Source of the DNA: Bacteroides sp. CAG:443
GTDB taxonomy: Bacteria > Bacteroidota > Bacteroidia > Bacteroidales > Bacteroidaceae
Reading direction: 5' to 3'
Assembly (NCBI GenBank): GCA_000432735.1
Contig: FR887793.1
Coordinates: 1-43,280, forward strand
DNA length: 43,280 nucleotides
Part shown: piece by piece, positions 1-8,282 of the stretch
Layout of the letters: every line of letters starts with the position of its first letter
How positions within the stretch are numbered: the stretch's first letter is position 1
Position numbers and translations under genes: made by a program
Notes under the pieces: model-generated
What the model was told of the DNA's origin: nothing
Database searches by the model: none
The model's input: only the letters and a program-made list of their open reading frames with translations

Positions 1-2
1 TG

Positions 3-20
3 AATTAGTTGGCTAATTTT
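3..20 (+). terminator. Weak terminator-like hairpin at left edge
   Basis: Inverted repeat AATTAG-TTGG-CTAATT followed by a T/A-rich stretch. It could end a plus-strand gene lying left of the window. The stem is short and AT-rich, so support is weak. The rest of 1-162 shows no gene. Confidence 0.2.
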
Positions 21-162
21 ATATTATTTACTGAATGTCCCTGATTAAACCTCATTCCGTACATACAAAATTTGAGAATATCGATAAGCCTCACTCTCCC
101 AATGCAAAATATTCTTCTTAATAGAAAGTTACACCTCTACAATAATATATTTCCCAATTTTA

Positions 163-1881
163 CTATATTAGCTTATCTTGTATACTTGCCAAAGTTGTAT
201 CCGTAAAAGTATGCCATATTTCTAAATTCACTAATTTATAATCTTCAAACAGATGTTTTATAAACTCTATCTCAAATACCAATCGAATATCATCCGGATC
301 ATTATCTATTTGTCCTTCTCTGCGAGTTCCTATACGCGCAGTCTTAATTAAATAAAGATCACGAATACCTTTATGTTTTATATATGGCATAAAATAATAT
401 AGCTTACTAAGAGTAATACATGAAGGAAACTTTTTACCTGTGTAATAAACTTTTGCAGACATATCAAGAAAATCCTCTACATTATCATTCTTAACAAGAC
501 TTATTAGCAGATTCTTTTCAGTAATCTCCTCAGAAAGTTTACAACTTCCATAGTGCATAAACAAATCCTCCTTTAAGCTTTTGTTTTTAATTATACTATC
601 TGGATACTGTTCTAATACATCCCATAAATTTAATTGATGATACCTAAATTTCTCTTGCTTGGAGACAGCAGGAGAATAATCATTAATTATAGATGTATAC
701 GTAATTTGCTTATTTCCAAAATCATAAAAAGCAAAATTACCTCCACCTCTCCAGTTTACCAACTTTGATATTCCTGTTTTCTCACCTTGAATAACCATAT
801 TCAATCTGCTCACAACAAGTTCAGCCATTTGGTCTCCCATTTCTATTCCTATATAATGACGATTGAGTTTATGTGCAGTCGCAATAGTTGCCCCTGAGCC
901 TAAATAACAATCTAAAACATAATCCCCTTCGTTACTTGCAATTTCAATTATACGCTTCAATAGTTCTTCTGGTTTTGGTGTTTCAAAAACATATTGCTTA
1001 TTTGCAAACAGTTTCATCAACTGCTTTTTTGCACTATCAGAAGTACCAACTATTTCAGCATTCCAAATAGTTTCTGGTGTTAATCCTAACTTAGCATCTT
1101 TAAGAAATTTCTTAATTCTTGGAACACTATGTCCGTCCTTACCAAACCAAATATTTCCGGCTGCAATTTCTTGCTTCATACGTTCTTCATTGTAAATCCA
1201 ACATCGACCTTTTGGGGGATTATGACGAACTCCAGATGGTGAAACAATTGTATAAAATTGACTTGGAACTGCGTGTCCATCCTGTACATTTGCGGTAACA
1301 GATTGCCAAGGGCCACGAGGGTCGTTATCTGGATTTTTATATTTATCACCCACGAAAGCCTCATCAACAGGAAGCAAATTACGTGTTTTTTTAAAAAGCT
1401 TTATATTTCTAGCATATACCAAAATATACTCATGGTTAACGGAAAAAACAGCCCGATTTTCACGTGATTTACGTTGCTGCCATATGATGGTTCCAGCAAA
1501 ATTTTCACGTCCGAATATTTTATCCGCCTCAACTCTAAGATATGCCATTTCTTTATCATCAATTGAAATCCAAATACTACCATCTTTTGTCAGTAACGGC
1601 TTTAGATAAGAGAGAATATCACGCATATCATTTAGCCATTTTTCTTCATTCATATTGTCATTATAGTATCGATATTTCTCACCATTATTGTACGGAGGAT
1701 CAATGTAAATACACTTAATCCTCTCTCTGAACATAGGCTGCAATTCAGGAACTACTTCCATGTTATTGCCATGAATAAGAATATTTGGACAATCCTGATT
1801 ACCAGTTGAAAGAGATTGGTTAAAGGAAAATTTTATATTATTTTTTATATATATCATGTCATAATTAGTTTGTACATACAA
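163..1881 (-). CDS. Site-specific DNA adenine methyltransferase, beta-class (type III Mod-like)
   Basis: Transfers a methyl group from SAM to adenine N6 in a specific DNA sequence, protecting host DNA from the nuclease encoded beside it. The catalytic DPPY motif is at residues 61-64. The SAM-binding motif comes later (LDCYLGSGAT, Asp324), a variant of the usual LDPFxGSGTT. The order DPPY, then a putative target-recognition region, then the SAM motif is that of beta-class N6-adenine enzymes. The C-terminal ~200 residues are not recognisable to me. The 572-aa length suits the Mod/YhdJ-like family. The chosen ATG overlaps the upstream methyltransferase gene by 17 bp, suggesting translational coupling; Met9 is an alternative start. 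It is the last gene of the restriction-modification set and is AT-rich compared with the genes right of 5.87 kb. Target sequence unknown. Confidence 0.85.
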   Translation of the reverse strand: MYVQTNYDMIYIKNNIKFSFNQSLSTGNQDCPNILIHGNNMEVVPELQPMFRERIKCIYIDPPYNNGEKYRYYNDNMNEEKWLNDMRDILSYLKPLLTKDGSIWISIDDKEMAYLRVEADKIFGRENFAGTIIWQQRKSRENRAVFSVNHEYILVYARNIKLFKKTRNLLPVDEAFVGDKYKNPDNDPRGPWQSVTANVQDGHAVPSQFYTIVSPSGVRHNPPKGRCWIYNEERMKQEIAAGNIWFGKDGHSVPRIKKFLKDAKLGLTPETIWNAEIVGTSDSAKKQLMKLFANKQYVFETPKPEELLKRIIEIASNEGDYVLDCYLGSGATIATAHKLNRHYIGIEMGDQMAELVVSRLNMVIQGEKTGISKLVNWRGGGNFAFYDFGNKQITYTSIINDYSPAVSKQEKFRYHQLNLWDVLEQYPDSIIKNKSLKEDLFMHYGSCKLSEEITEKNLLISLVKNDNVEDFLDMSAKVYYTGKKFPSCITLSKLYYFMPYIKHKGIRDLYLIKTARIGTRREGQIDNDPDDIRLVFEIEFIKHLFEDYKLVNLEIWHTFTDTTLASIQDKLI

Positions 1882-3172
1882 TCAAGACTTCAGCTTCATC
1901 TGAAGCCTCAAGTAAATGCGAAACAGAGTTAAGTTTATTATGAGTAAAATGTCCTGCCGACACAACCTCCACATTTGTAAAATACTCGCTGGCCCATGAT
2001 ACAAGTTGAGATAACGTTACAACTCGTGGATGAGTTTTCTTCGTTTCATCATATGGAGAATATGAAAGTAGAAGATTCCTTTTAGAATCTGCTATTACTT
2101 TAAACATATTTACAAATGCTATAGGAGCTTGGCTTTTAATACAAAAAGGAGATTGGAATCTATCTTTACGATAGATTCCATTACTGATACGAGTAACCCC
2201 ATGTATTTTGACTGTAGAAATTTCAGGTTCATCATCAAGTGCTATTGTCTCTAAAACATGGTAGAATCGACTATAGTGATCTCTTGTATATGGCGGATCT
2301 GCATAAATAGTATTAACACTATCAGGAAGTGTATTAAGACAATCCATAAAATCACCTTGCATTGAAACATGATTAAATTTACTTTTAGGCAAAAGAATAT
2401 ATTTTTTCAACCATTGCTCAAAAAGAGGTAGAACTTGCATTGTTTTATCTTTGATAGCTTTATTATAAACAAGTGCTTTAATATTTCCTTTCGAATCCTT
2501 CGCTTTAATTGGTTGAGCAAAATGCTTTCCAACGGTATTCACGATATCACTTACAGTACTAAGTAAGGCAGAGAGATATAAATGTTTTTTTGTCATATCA
2601 TTTATTTCTCTAATAGCATTCCATATAATATCAATATCTACAGCTTGTTCATAAGAGAAATATACTCCTCCATAATAACGACTAATAATAGAGGGGTTAT
2701 GCATCAAATTATTATTCTCTAAGGATCTAAGAACTTGCTCTTGTATCTCAGACAATGATGACTGTACTGACTCTATTCTAAAGACTTCCACAGAACCATG
2801 TTCTAATATCTCTGCCAAAGTTTTAATATCCTTATTTTTAATAGCATTGTACTCTGTAAGAATTAACGGTAAAAATGATTCTTTTAGTTTACTTGATTTA
2901 TTTTTAATTGAAAAAATAAAGGAATTGACATCATTTTCAACTATATCATGATTATTAAGTAGTGCATTGCAAATTACATTTGAGTACGCCTGAATATCAC
3001 ATGAAATAACGTTAAAATATCTAGACAATCGATAAGACACACAGCCTGAGCCTGCAAATAAATCACATACACTTCCATTTTCTGGTGTAATACGACGAAT
3101 ATATTCCTCGATGAAATCAAGAAGACGCAGCTTACTTCCCAAATAATTTAATGTTCTAAAATTAAAATCCAT
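1865..3172 (-). CDS. D12-class (Dam-like) DNA adenine methyltransferase
   Basis: Second SAM-dependent adenine-N6 methyltransferase of the cluster, of the D12/Dam family (alpha class). The N-terminus has the typical opening NYLGSK and then the SAM site DLFAGSG near residues 37-43; the catalytic motif ADPPY lies in the last third. This motif order is opposite to that of the neighbouring enzyme, so the two are not duplicates. At 435 aa it is much longer than Dam (about 270-280 aa); the extra length lies between the two motifs and probably holds the target-recognition region. It starts 9 bp after the nuclease gene ends. Two unrelated adenine methyltransferases beside one nuclease fit an asymmetric target with one enzyme per strand (inference). 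Confidence 0.85.
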   Translation of the reverse strand: MDFNFRTLNYLGSKLRLLDFIEEYIRRITPENGSVCDLFAGSGCVSYRLSRYFNVISCDIQAYSNVICNALLNNHDIVENDVNSFIFSIKNKSSKLKESFLPLILTEYNAIKNKDIKTLAEILEHGSVEVFRIESVQSSLSEIQEQVLRSLENNNLMHNPSIISRYYGGVYFSYEQAVDIDIIWNAIREINDMTKKHLYLSALLSTVSDIVNTVGKHFAQPIKAKDSKGNIKALVYNKAIKDKTMQVLPLFEQWLKKYILLPKSKFNHVSMQGDFMDCLNTLPDSVNTIYADPPYTRDHYSRFYHVLETIALDDEPEISTVKIHGVTRISNGIYRKDRFQSPFCIKSQAPIAFVNMFKVIADSKRNLLLSYSPYDETKKTHPRVVTLSQLVSWASEYFTNVEVVSAGHFTHNKLNSVSHLLEASDEAEVLIVCTN

Positions 3173-3181
3173 ATGTAATAA

Positions 3182-4375
3182 CTATAACACAAGTTCAGGA
3201 TATACAGCGTGAATACCTTCTACATCAACAATTGCTCGTTTTAATTCTCTCGGTTGACTTTTTGATTCCATATAAAGATATTCCCTTACTTTTTGATAAG
3301 CACTATCTTCTGGTAACAATACCTGATATAAAAAACGACTACTGTCAAGTTTGATATATATACCTATAGGTCTTTTATCCTTGCCAGGATATGGCCCAGA
3401 TGTCTCTGTACATTTAATTTCAAAACGATAATTCTGACTTTTTACAGTAACAGCTTGTCTTGTTTCTAATTCTCCAATTATACCATCTTTACTGATATTT
3501 TGTAACTCTATCGTATAACTATTATCCCCTTTGTGTGCACCAAAGAAATTTTCAAAAATCGATATTGGAAAATTAACTTGACGCCATCTATCTCCTCCTC
3601 CGATTTCAGCTACAAGTATTTCTTTACCAATGTAAAACGATTCATCAATACTGTTTTTAACCTCTCTGCCTATAACTTGCTGCATCTTTACTTTGATACG
3701 TCTTTGGGTAGGCCTAAAGCCATCTGGCAGAGACTGTATTTTTGTCGAATTAAATTTAATGTTTCTCTTTTTGACCTCGCTAATCGCATCATTACTATAA
3801 TCATACCTTTCTGCCCTTTCACTATCCGATGGAATGACTTTATCCTCATATAATTTATCTATCAGATCTTGTGTTATAGGATATAGATTTACTTCTGATC
3901 CATCTAATATTTTTTTCCAATACTCATAGAAATCTTTATGAACGGGATTACTTTTAATATCTTTTATCAGAAGTGAACATTCAACATTTTGAACTAAGCC
4001 GGGCACAGTCAAGTTATTTGAGCCTACAATTAGGGTGAATATATCAATATTTTCAAACAGATATACTTTCGGATGAAAAATATTTCTAGAATCAGTATGA
4101 TAAATCTTTGCATCAACATTCCATCTAAGCACTTCCTCCAAGGCTTCCTTAGATGTTCCTTTTTGATCAATGCCAAGTATCACTTTAATAGACATTCCAC
4201 GCTCTTTACTTTCTTGAATGTATTTTGTAAGAGCCGAAACTCCACTATAACTAGCGAAAGCAACAAGGCATGTAAAAGAATCATACCTTTTTGAATTGAA
4301 TTGTTTTATTAATTCTTTACCAACTGAAGTATCTTCCTGAAAGTTGTATCCTTGTCCTATTATAATTGTATCCAT
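3182..4375 (-). CDS. NgoFVII/BfiI-like PLD-fold restriction endonuclease
   Basis: Predicted to cut unmethylated DNA at the site protected by the two adjacent methyltransferases. The N-terminal half is a phospholipase-D-type nuclease domain with the single HxK motif FHPK (His101, Lys103), then GSNNLT (Asn120/Asn121) and Glu131. This spacing matches my recollection of the BfiI active site. One HxK per chain implies a dimeric active site, and enzymes of this type need no divalent metal. Residues ~215-397 are beta-rich and probably form the B3-like DNA-binding domain of NgoFVII relatives, although I cannot align them here. Length 397 aa, close to BfiI (358). It is first of the three genes of the restriction-modification set, 83 bp after the AlbA-type gene. 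A non-restriction PLD-domain protein is possible but less likely in this context. Confidence 0.8.
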   Translation of the reverse strand: MDTIIIGQGYNFQEDTSVGKELIKQFNSKRYDSFTCLVAFASYSGVSALTKYIQESKERGMSIKVILGIDQKGTSKEALEEVLRWNVDAKIYHTDSRNIFHPKVYLFENIDIFTLIVGSNNLTVPGLVQNVECSLLIKDIKSNPVHKDFYEYWKKILDGSEVNLYPITQDLIDKLYEDKVIPSDSERAERYDYSNDAISEVKKRNIKFNSTKIQSLPDGFRPTQRRIKVKMQQVIGREVKNSIDESFYIGKEILVAEIGGGDRWRQVNFPISIFENFFGAHKGDNSYTIELQNISKDGIIGELETRQAVTVKSQNYRFEIKCTETSGPYPGKDKRPIGIYIKLDSSRFLYQVLLPEDSAYQKVREYLYMESKSQPRELKRAIVDVEGIHAVYPELVL

Positions 4376-4458
4376 TATTTTATCAAAAAATATTTTACAT
4401 GTTTTTAATTTATCCTTTGTCCTTTATGAAAGATTCTAAACTTCTATTAATATCTTAA

Positions 4459-5583
4459 TTATTCATTCACTAATCTTATAAAGGCTTTACCTTTTTCTGT
4501 CAATACATACCCTCCAGTCTTACGAGAACCTTGATACTCAATCAAATTAAGATCTTCTGAGATAAGCAGTTTAAGAATTCTATCAATTGTAGGCATTGAT
4601 GTTTTTATTGCATCATGCAAATCTTTTCTTTTAGCTATTCCAAGTTCTGAAATCTTCAACAGGACACTTTTTATCTTATCATTTATCTTATCATCATCTG
4701 CGGAAATAAAATCATCTCCAATCAATACTCTATCTCCAAAGCCCTCTCTACAAGGAATTTCTATCAAGAAGTAGCTTCTTTCTTCATTGGTTTCAATTAC
4801 AGCAGGCTTGGAGCCATTTCTTCTTAACTCGCCTTGTATGGTTGGGATACCAGTCCCTCTACCTTCGGACAACTGAAGTACTTTGAGATAATCGCCCAAA
4901 CGACGATTACGATAGCGACGTGATTTCAGACGTTCAGCCTTTTGGATAGCATCAATGCTGATAGAACGATCCAGACCGGCATAGCTAAGAATGGAAATCT
5001 TATCTGGTTCAATCGTAATCTCAACCGGTTCTCGTTCTTGATAATCTCTATGATACAAAGCATTAACGACTGCTTCTTCAATTGCTTGGTAGGGATAGTT
5101 GAAGAAGGTTATAGATTCAGCCTTGTCTTTCTGCTTGATGAGACGTTTCTTGATCACATTGGTCTTGATATACCATTTACATGGTGATTGATTACTTGCT
5201 GTAACTCGTTCACGCACATTGTACGGACGATTCACTCCTGCCGGCACCCAGATAAGCAATACGTATTTTCCATCAATCTCCTGCACGTCAATTCGTGGCA
5301 AATAGAATGGCTCAATCTTGTGATTGAAACCAATCATGTCACGCTGTATCTTATCGAGTTCTTCGATAGAAATACCCGTCACTGGCCGTTTTGCAATACC
5401 TGTGTTTTTTTCTTCTTCAACACCTACTACGATATATCCTCCACCAATGTTATCAAAGTCATTGGCGAAAGCACAGATAGTGTGATAAATCTTATCTGGA
5501 TTCCACCCTGTCTTAAACTCAATACGGGTGGATTCTATTTTACGCTTATGAAGCAGGTCTTCTATGTTTACCGGAATAGCCAT
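4459..5583 (-). CDS. Schlafen/AlbA_2 + HATPase_c_4 protein, apparently internally shortened
   Basis: Belongs to the family annotated as ATP-binding or RecG-like transcriptional regulators. The N-terminal AlbA_2 (Schlafen-type) domain spans residues ~10-125 (ESTRIEFK, GGGYIVVGV). The GHKL-type ATP-binding domain begins near residue 165 with EEAVVNALYHRDY, and a winged-helix-like C-terminus follows. Family members I remember have over 100 residues between the CKWYIR-type motif and the RTNVIKK-type motif; here CKWYI (residues 135-139) runs directly into KTNVIKK, so an in-frame internal deletion is likely. The reading frame stays open. It lies 8 bp after a broken HTH gene, as if in one operon. 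Its role is unknown; such genes often occur in accessory or defence regions. Confidence 0.75.
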   Translation of the reverse strand: MAIPVNIEDLLHKRKIESTRIEFKTGWNPDKIYHTICAFANDFDNIGGGYIVVGVEEEKNTGIAKRPVTGISIEELDKIQRDMIGFNHKIEPFYLPRIDVQEIDGKYVLLIWVPAGVNRPYNVRERVTASNQSPCKWYIKTNVIKKRLIKQKDKAESITFFNYPYQAIEEAVVNALYHRDYQEREPVEITIEPDKISILSYAGLDRSISIDAIQKAERLKSRRYRNRRLGDYLKVLQLSEGRGTGIPTIQGELRRNGSKPAVIETNEERSYFLIEIPCREGFGDRVLIGDDFISADDDKINDKIKSVLLKISELGIAKRKDLHDAIKTSMPTIDRILKLLISEDLNLIEYQGSRKTGGYVLTEKGKAFIRLVNE

Positions 5584-5591
5584 TGATATAC

Positions 5592-5804
5592 TTATTTAGA
5601 TTTATCCTTTTCTACATGAAGCAATTCTCTTATATCAACATTCAAAAGTTCCGCTATGCGAGACGATGTTTCCAAATCTAACTGCGAAGCATTTGTACAT
5701 CAACGGAAAACAGATGTCACATTTCTACCGACCTGCTCGGAGAGCCATTTAGCTGTTTTATTCTTTTCAACAAGAACTATTTTAATCCTCTTCAATTGCT
5801 TCAT
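5592..5804 (-). pseudogene. XRE-type HTH regulator gene interrupted by an in-frame TGA
   Basis: Reading from the ATG at 5804, the frame encodes 70 residues if one TGA at 5702-5700 (codon 35) is read through. The translation is MKQLKRIKIVLVEKNKTAKW up to residue 20, then a typical HTH pattern; after the stop it continues with CTNASQLDLETSSRIAELLN and ends VDIRELLHVEKDKSK. Small XRE-family regulators of this kind normally have Trp before the Cys (SxWCTN), and TGG to TGA is a single change. The stop falls in the presumed recognition helix and would leave a useless 34-residue peptide. The gene sits 8 bp upstream of the AlbA_2 gene, so it probably once regulated that gene or the restriction cluster. 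Confidence 0.8.
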
Positions 5805-5871
5805 AATTGGAATAATCGTATTTAATGCAAATATATTAAATATCAATATAACGAGCTAAACTTCTTCCAAT

Positions 5872-6249
5872 TTATTTTAACCTCTTCACCACCTCCACAT
5901 CTGCCGGCAGCCAGTCCACAGAACCCAGCTCCTCCCGGCTCAGCCAGGCAGCGTTTTCATGTTCCTTCAGCACAAGATGGCCGGAACGGACGGAACACAG
6001 AAAGCAATGCATCGTGAGATGGAAGGCAGGGTAATCACATTCTACTGTGGTGAGGAAGGAATCGACACTGATTTCCGTATCCAACTCTTCCCGTATCTCG
6101 CGTTTCAAGGCTTCCTCCCGGCTCTCGCCTGCTTCGATCTTTCCGCCGGGAAATTCCCAGTAGTCCTTAAATTCGCCATAGCCTCGCTGGGTGGCAAAAT
6201 ACTTTCCTTCGCGACAAATTACTGCCGCGACAACTTCTATCTGCTTCAT
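5872..6249 (-). CDS. mutT: MutT/Nudix (deoxy)nucleoside triphosphate pyrophosphohydrolase
   Basis: Hydrolyses (oxidised) nucleoside triphosphates to monophosphates and pyrophosphate, cleaning the dNTP pool of 8-oxo-dGTP; also known as CTP pyrophosphohydrolase in some annotations. The full Nudix box is present at residues 36-58: Gly36, Glu42, Arg50-Glu51, Glu54-Glu55. The start (MKQIEVVAAVI) and the QRGYG...WEFPGGK segment are typical of short MutT proteins, as is the length of 125 aa. It lies 24 bp after the MBL-fold gene and is probably cotranscribed with it. It marks the return to ordinary chromosomal composition after the AT-rich block. Exact substrate not deducible. Confidence 0.88.
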   Translation of the reverse strand: MKQIEVVAAVICREGKYFATQRGYGEFKDYWEFPGGKIEAGESREEALKREIREELDTEISVDSFLTTVECDYPAFHLTMHCFLCSVRSGHLVLKEHENAAWLSREELGSVDWLPADVEVVKRLK

Positions 6250-6273
6250 CTTGTTCTGTAAACTATTTTTTCT

Positions 6274-7026
6274 TTAAAATTCGATACTTTCTCCTTCCAA
6301 ACCGATGCACCAGAAAGGGATATTCTTGGCATCCGCAAACTCTTTCATGCGCCAGGCCGACTCGAATCCGCTTGCTACAAAGTGCATGGGAACGAGCAAT
6401 CCTACCCGAAACATGTCGATAAACTGACGGGCACCACGGGTATAGCCGTTGCCGATACGGCCGTCTACCGGAAACATGGCTACGCTGAAACTGTCCGTTA
6501 TTTTCCGGATATCTTTCAGTTCCCCTAAAAAGCGCTTCTCTTCCTTTTCGGGATTCACGTCAGTTCCCGTTTCGGCACTATACACCAGTCCGCCGTGATA
6601 GTCATCGGTCAGGAAACGGGCGTACCAGTTATTCAGATCGCCTGCATGGAAGATCCGCTTACCGTCGGTTTCCACGATCCACGACACGCCGCTGTCGGTA
6701 CTTCCGGTTGCCGCAACACGAACCAGTCCGTCGCTCCATGTGGCACCTTTGGCGAGCCAGGCATCGGCCTCTTCCTTCTGTGCGCGGCGATGTTTCAGGA
6801 TGTCTTTCGAGAGAATGTAAACGATGTCGGGTTTCGTCTGCCGCCACGCAAAGATTTGCCGGTTGAAATGGTCTTCGTGGAAGTGGCTGGAGAATACGTA
6901 CATCGGTTTCGATGTCTTCAGCAGTTGCGGCATAACGCCGGACGGATCCATCCAGTAATCGAATACCAGCATGCACCGCTCTGTTTCGAGGGCAAAGCCG
7001 CTGTGAAAGATATAAGTCAGTTTCAT
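6274..7026 (-). CDS. Metallo-beta-lactamase-fold hydrolase (UlaG-like)
   Basis: Cytosolic metal-dependent hydrolase of the MBL superfamily. The metal motif HxHxDH is seen as His48-Phe-His50-Glu-Asp52-His53. Later metal ligands are suggested by IFHAGDLNNW and LVPMHF. There is no signal peptide, and the N-terminus (LTYIFHSGFALE) is typical of the UlaG/YycJ-like group. Length 250 aa. It is the first gene of a two-gene unit with mutT. A perfect 19-bp palindrome lies about 50 bp upstream of the start. The substrate cannot be told from sequence. Confidence 0.82.
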   Translation of the reverse strand: MKLTYIFHSGFALETERCMLVFDYWMDPSGVMPQLLKTSKPMYVFSSHFHEDHFNRQIFAWRQTKPDIVYILSKDILKHRRAQKEEADAWLAKGATWSDGLVRVAATGSTDSGVSWIVETDGKRIFHAGDLNNWYARFLTDDYHGGLVYSAETGTDVNPEKEEKRFLGELKDIRKITDSFSVAMFPVDGRIGNGYTRGARQFIDMFRVGLLVPMHFVASGFESAWRMKEFADAKNIPFWCIGLEGESIEF

Positions 7027-7074
7027 GTCATCGAAGTCTGTTAAAATTATTTTTTCCTATAAAATTGATACGAA

Positions 7075-7093
7075 GATAGCAATTATTGCTATC
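7075..7093. promoter_or_regulatory. 19-bp perfect palindrome upstream of the MBL-fold/mutT unit
   Basis: GATAGCAATTATTGCTATC is a perfect inverted repeat with 9-bp arms around one central base. It sits about 50 bp upstream of the MBL-fold start codon, where an operator would be expected. The overlapping CGAAGATA at 7071-7078 reads TATCTTCG on the minus strand, one base from a -7 box (TAnnTTTG), so the palindrome would overlap the core promoter. No regulator is suggested by context. Confidence 0.4.
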
Positions 7094-7247
7094 AGAAATA
7101 GCCCAACAGCCAACAAAAGTGAACACTCTTAAAAAAACGCTTAAAAAGTGTTCCATAAGTACTGATATGTTACAACGAACGGATATTATTTTTAATTTTA
7201 AAATCGATTAGCAAAAGAAACATAGGCAAAAACAAATTAGATGGGAT

Positions 7248-7673
7248 ATGAAAAAGGGTTTGATTGTGCTTGCAGTGCTCGTAGCTGCATGCTTTACACG
7301 TGGCATAGATGCCCAAAACTCGGCACCTTACAAAAACTATTTCGAACTTGTTACGATGAACGATCCATCGAACTTGCTGGATAAAATTACAATTTATCCG
7401 CCTGTATTCGGAATACTTCAGGGAGGGGATACGAGGTTGAAGATTAAAGTCTGTAACAACGGTGATACGCTACTCAAGAAATCGTTCTTTTATGTGTATT
7501 ACAAGAATAAAAAGGTAGGTAAGGCATTGCTCCCCAGCCTAAAAGCTAACGGAAGTTATGAGTTTTGTGTAAATGTCCATGACAAGATAGGTCGCCGCGA
7601 CAGGCAGAATGTTTCATTCAAGATTAAACGGAAAAAGGCTTTCAGAACTTACCGGATTACCTATCCTTATTGA
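7248..7673 (+). CDS. Secreted hypothetical protein, possible CARDB-like fold
   Basis: Not a family I recognise with certainty. The N-terminus is a clear signal peptide (MKKGLIVLAVLVAACFTRGI, cleavage probably after DAQ or just before), so the mature ~118 residues act in the periplasm or at the surface. The mature part is basic and has a beta-sandwich feel: LKIKVCNNGDTLLKKSFFYV followed by a second strand-rich segment is reminiscent of CARDB/Ig-like domains, where an NxGd turn recurs. It stands alone on the plus strand with 600 bp of non-coding DNA after it. No -7 consensus box is obvious upstream. Confidence 0.6.
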   Translation: MKKGLIVLAVLVAACFTRGIDAQNSAPYKNYFELVTMNDPSNLLDKITIYPPVFGILQGGDTRLKIKVCNNGDTLLKKSFFYVYYKNKKVGKALLPSLKANGSYEFCVNVHDKIGRRDRQNVSFKIKRKKAFRTYRITYPY

Positions 7674-8131
7674 ATAAAATAAAAATATCTTTTTGTCATT
7701 TTGACAAATCCGTTGCATGAGAATCGTTTGTTTCGCACAGAGGGAAAGTATGCCGGTTTTCGAGAGATTCTGATGCGACGGACTAATGGCAAAAAGCTGA
7801 CAAACCGAACGTGATGCTAACAGATATTTCGCCGATACGGAAGTAGTGTTTCGTACAGATGGAAATAGAAAGAACTGTCCGACTTTCTGCCGGCATTCAG
7901 GAAGCAGCGACGGGAGGTATTCTGGAAGTAAAAGGGGGAATACTAGCCTTTTTGATAAAAAATTCTTAACAAATAACCGGTTTCATTCAAAAACGTCGGG
8001 ACGTTTTTATTTTTTCCCGGCATCTTTTTTCCAATTTGCCTGCGGAAATTCACCGACTTTCCTGCATCTTTTTTGTCTTTTTCCGGATATTGAAAGCCGT
8101 TTTTCTCCTATTCGGACATAAATAGCGCATG
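7674..8131. other. Non-coding stretch without recognisable genes
   Basis: Possible reading frames here (for example 7846-8121 plus, 8007-8249 minus) encode low-complexity Phe/Lys/Arg-rich peptides without family character. One hairpin at 7989-8008 (AAAAACGT-CGGG-ACGTTTTT, then T-rich sequence) could end a plus-strand transcript, but it lies over 300 bp past the secreted protein gene. Nothing else is supported. Confidence 0.5.
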
Positions 8132-8181
8132 AAAAAGAAGCCTCATCGGAGAATTCTTCAGTTAGATGAGGCGTTTTCTTT
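8132..8181. terminator. Bidirectional terminator
   Basis: GCCTCATC (8140-8147) pairs with GATGAGGC (8165-8172) around a 17-nt loop. The right side is followed by GTTTTCTTTC, and on the minus strand the stem is followed by TTCTTTTTC. It probably ends the minus-strand unit whose last gene stops at 8283, and may also stop plus-strand transcription from the secreted protein gene. Confidence 0.65.
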
Positions 8182-8282
8182 CTGGCCTCTGTAAGTGATT
8201 TGTGCCAAATCTTATCAAAAGGAAAGAAAAAGGTGAAATCAACTGACAAAGGGCTTTTGTAATAAGAGAACTGAGCCAGCTG

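Noticed and set aside
5700..5702. TGA as recoded selenocysteine or tryptophan in the HTH gene
   Set aside because: TGA ends other genes here, no SECIS-like element is obvious, and Trp-to-stop is a simple point mutation.
7846..8249. ORFs on both strands in the gap after the secreted protein gene
   Set aside because: Overlapping frames of biased composition (Phe, Ser, Lys, Arg) containing hairpin and terminator sequence; no protein character.
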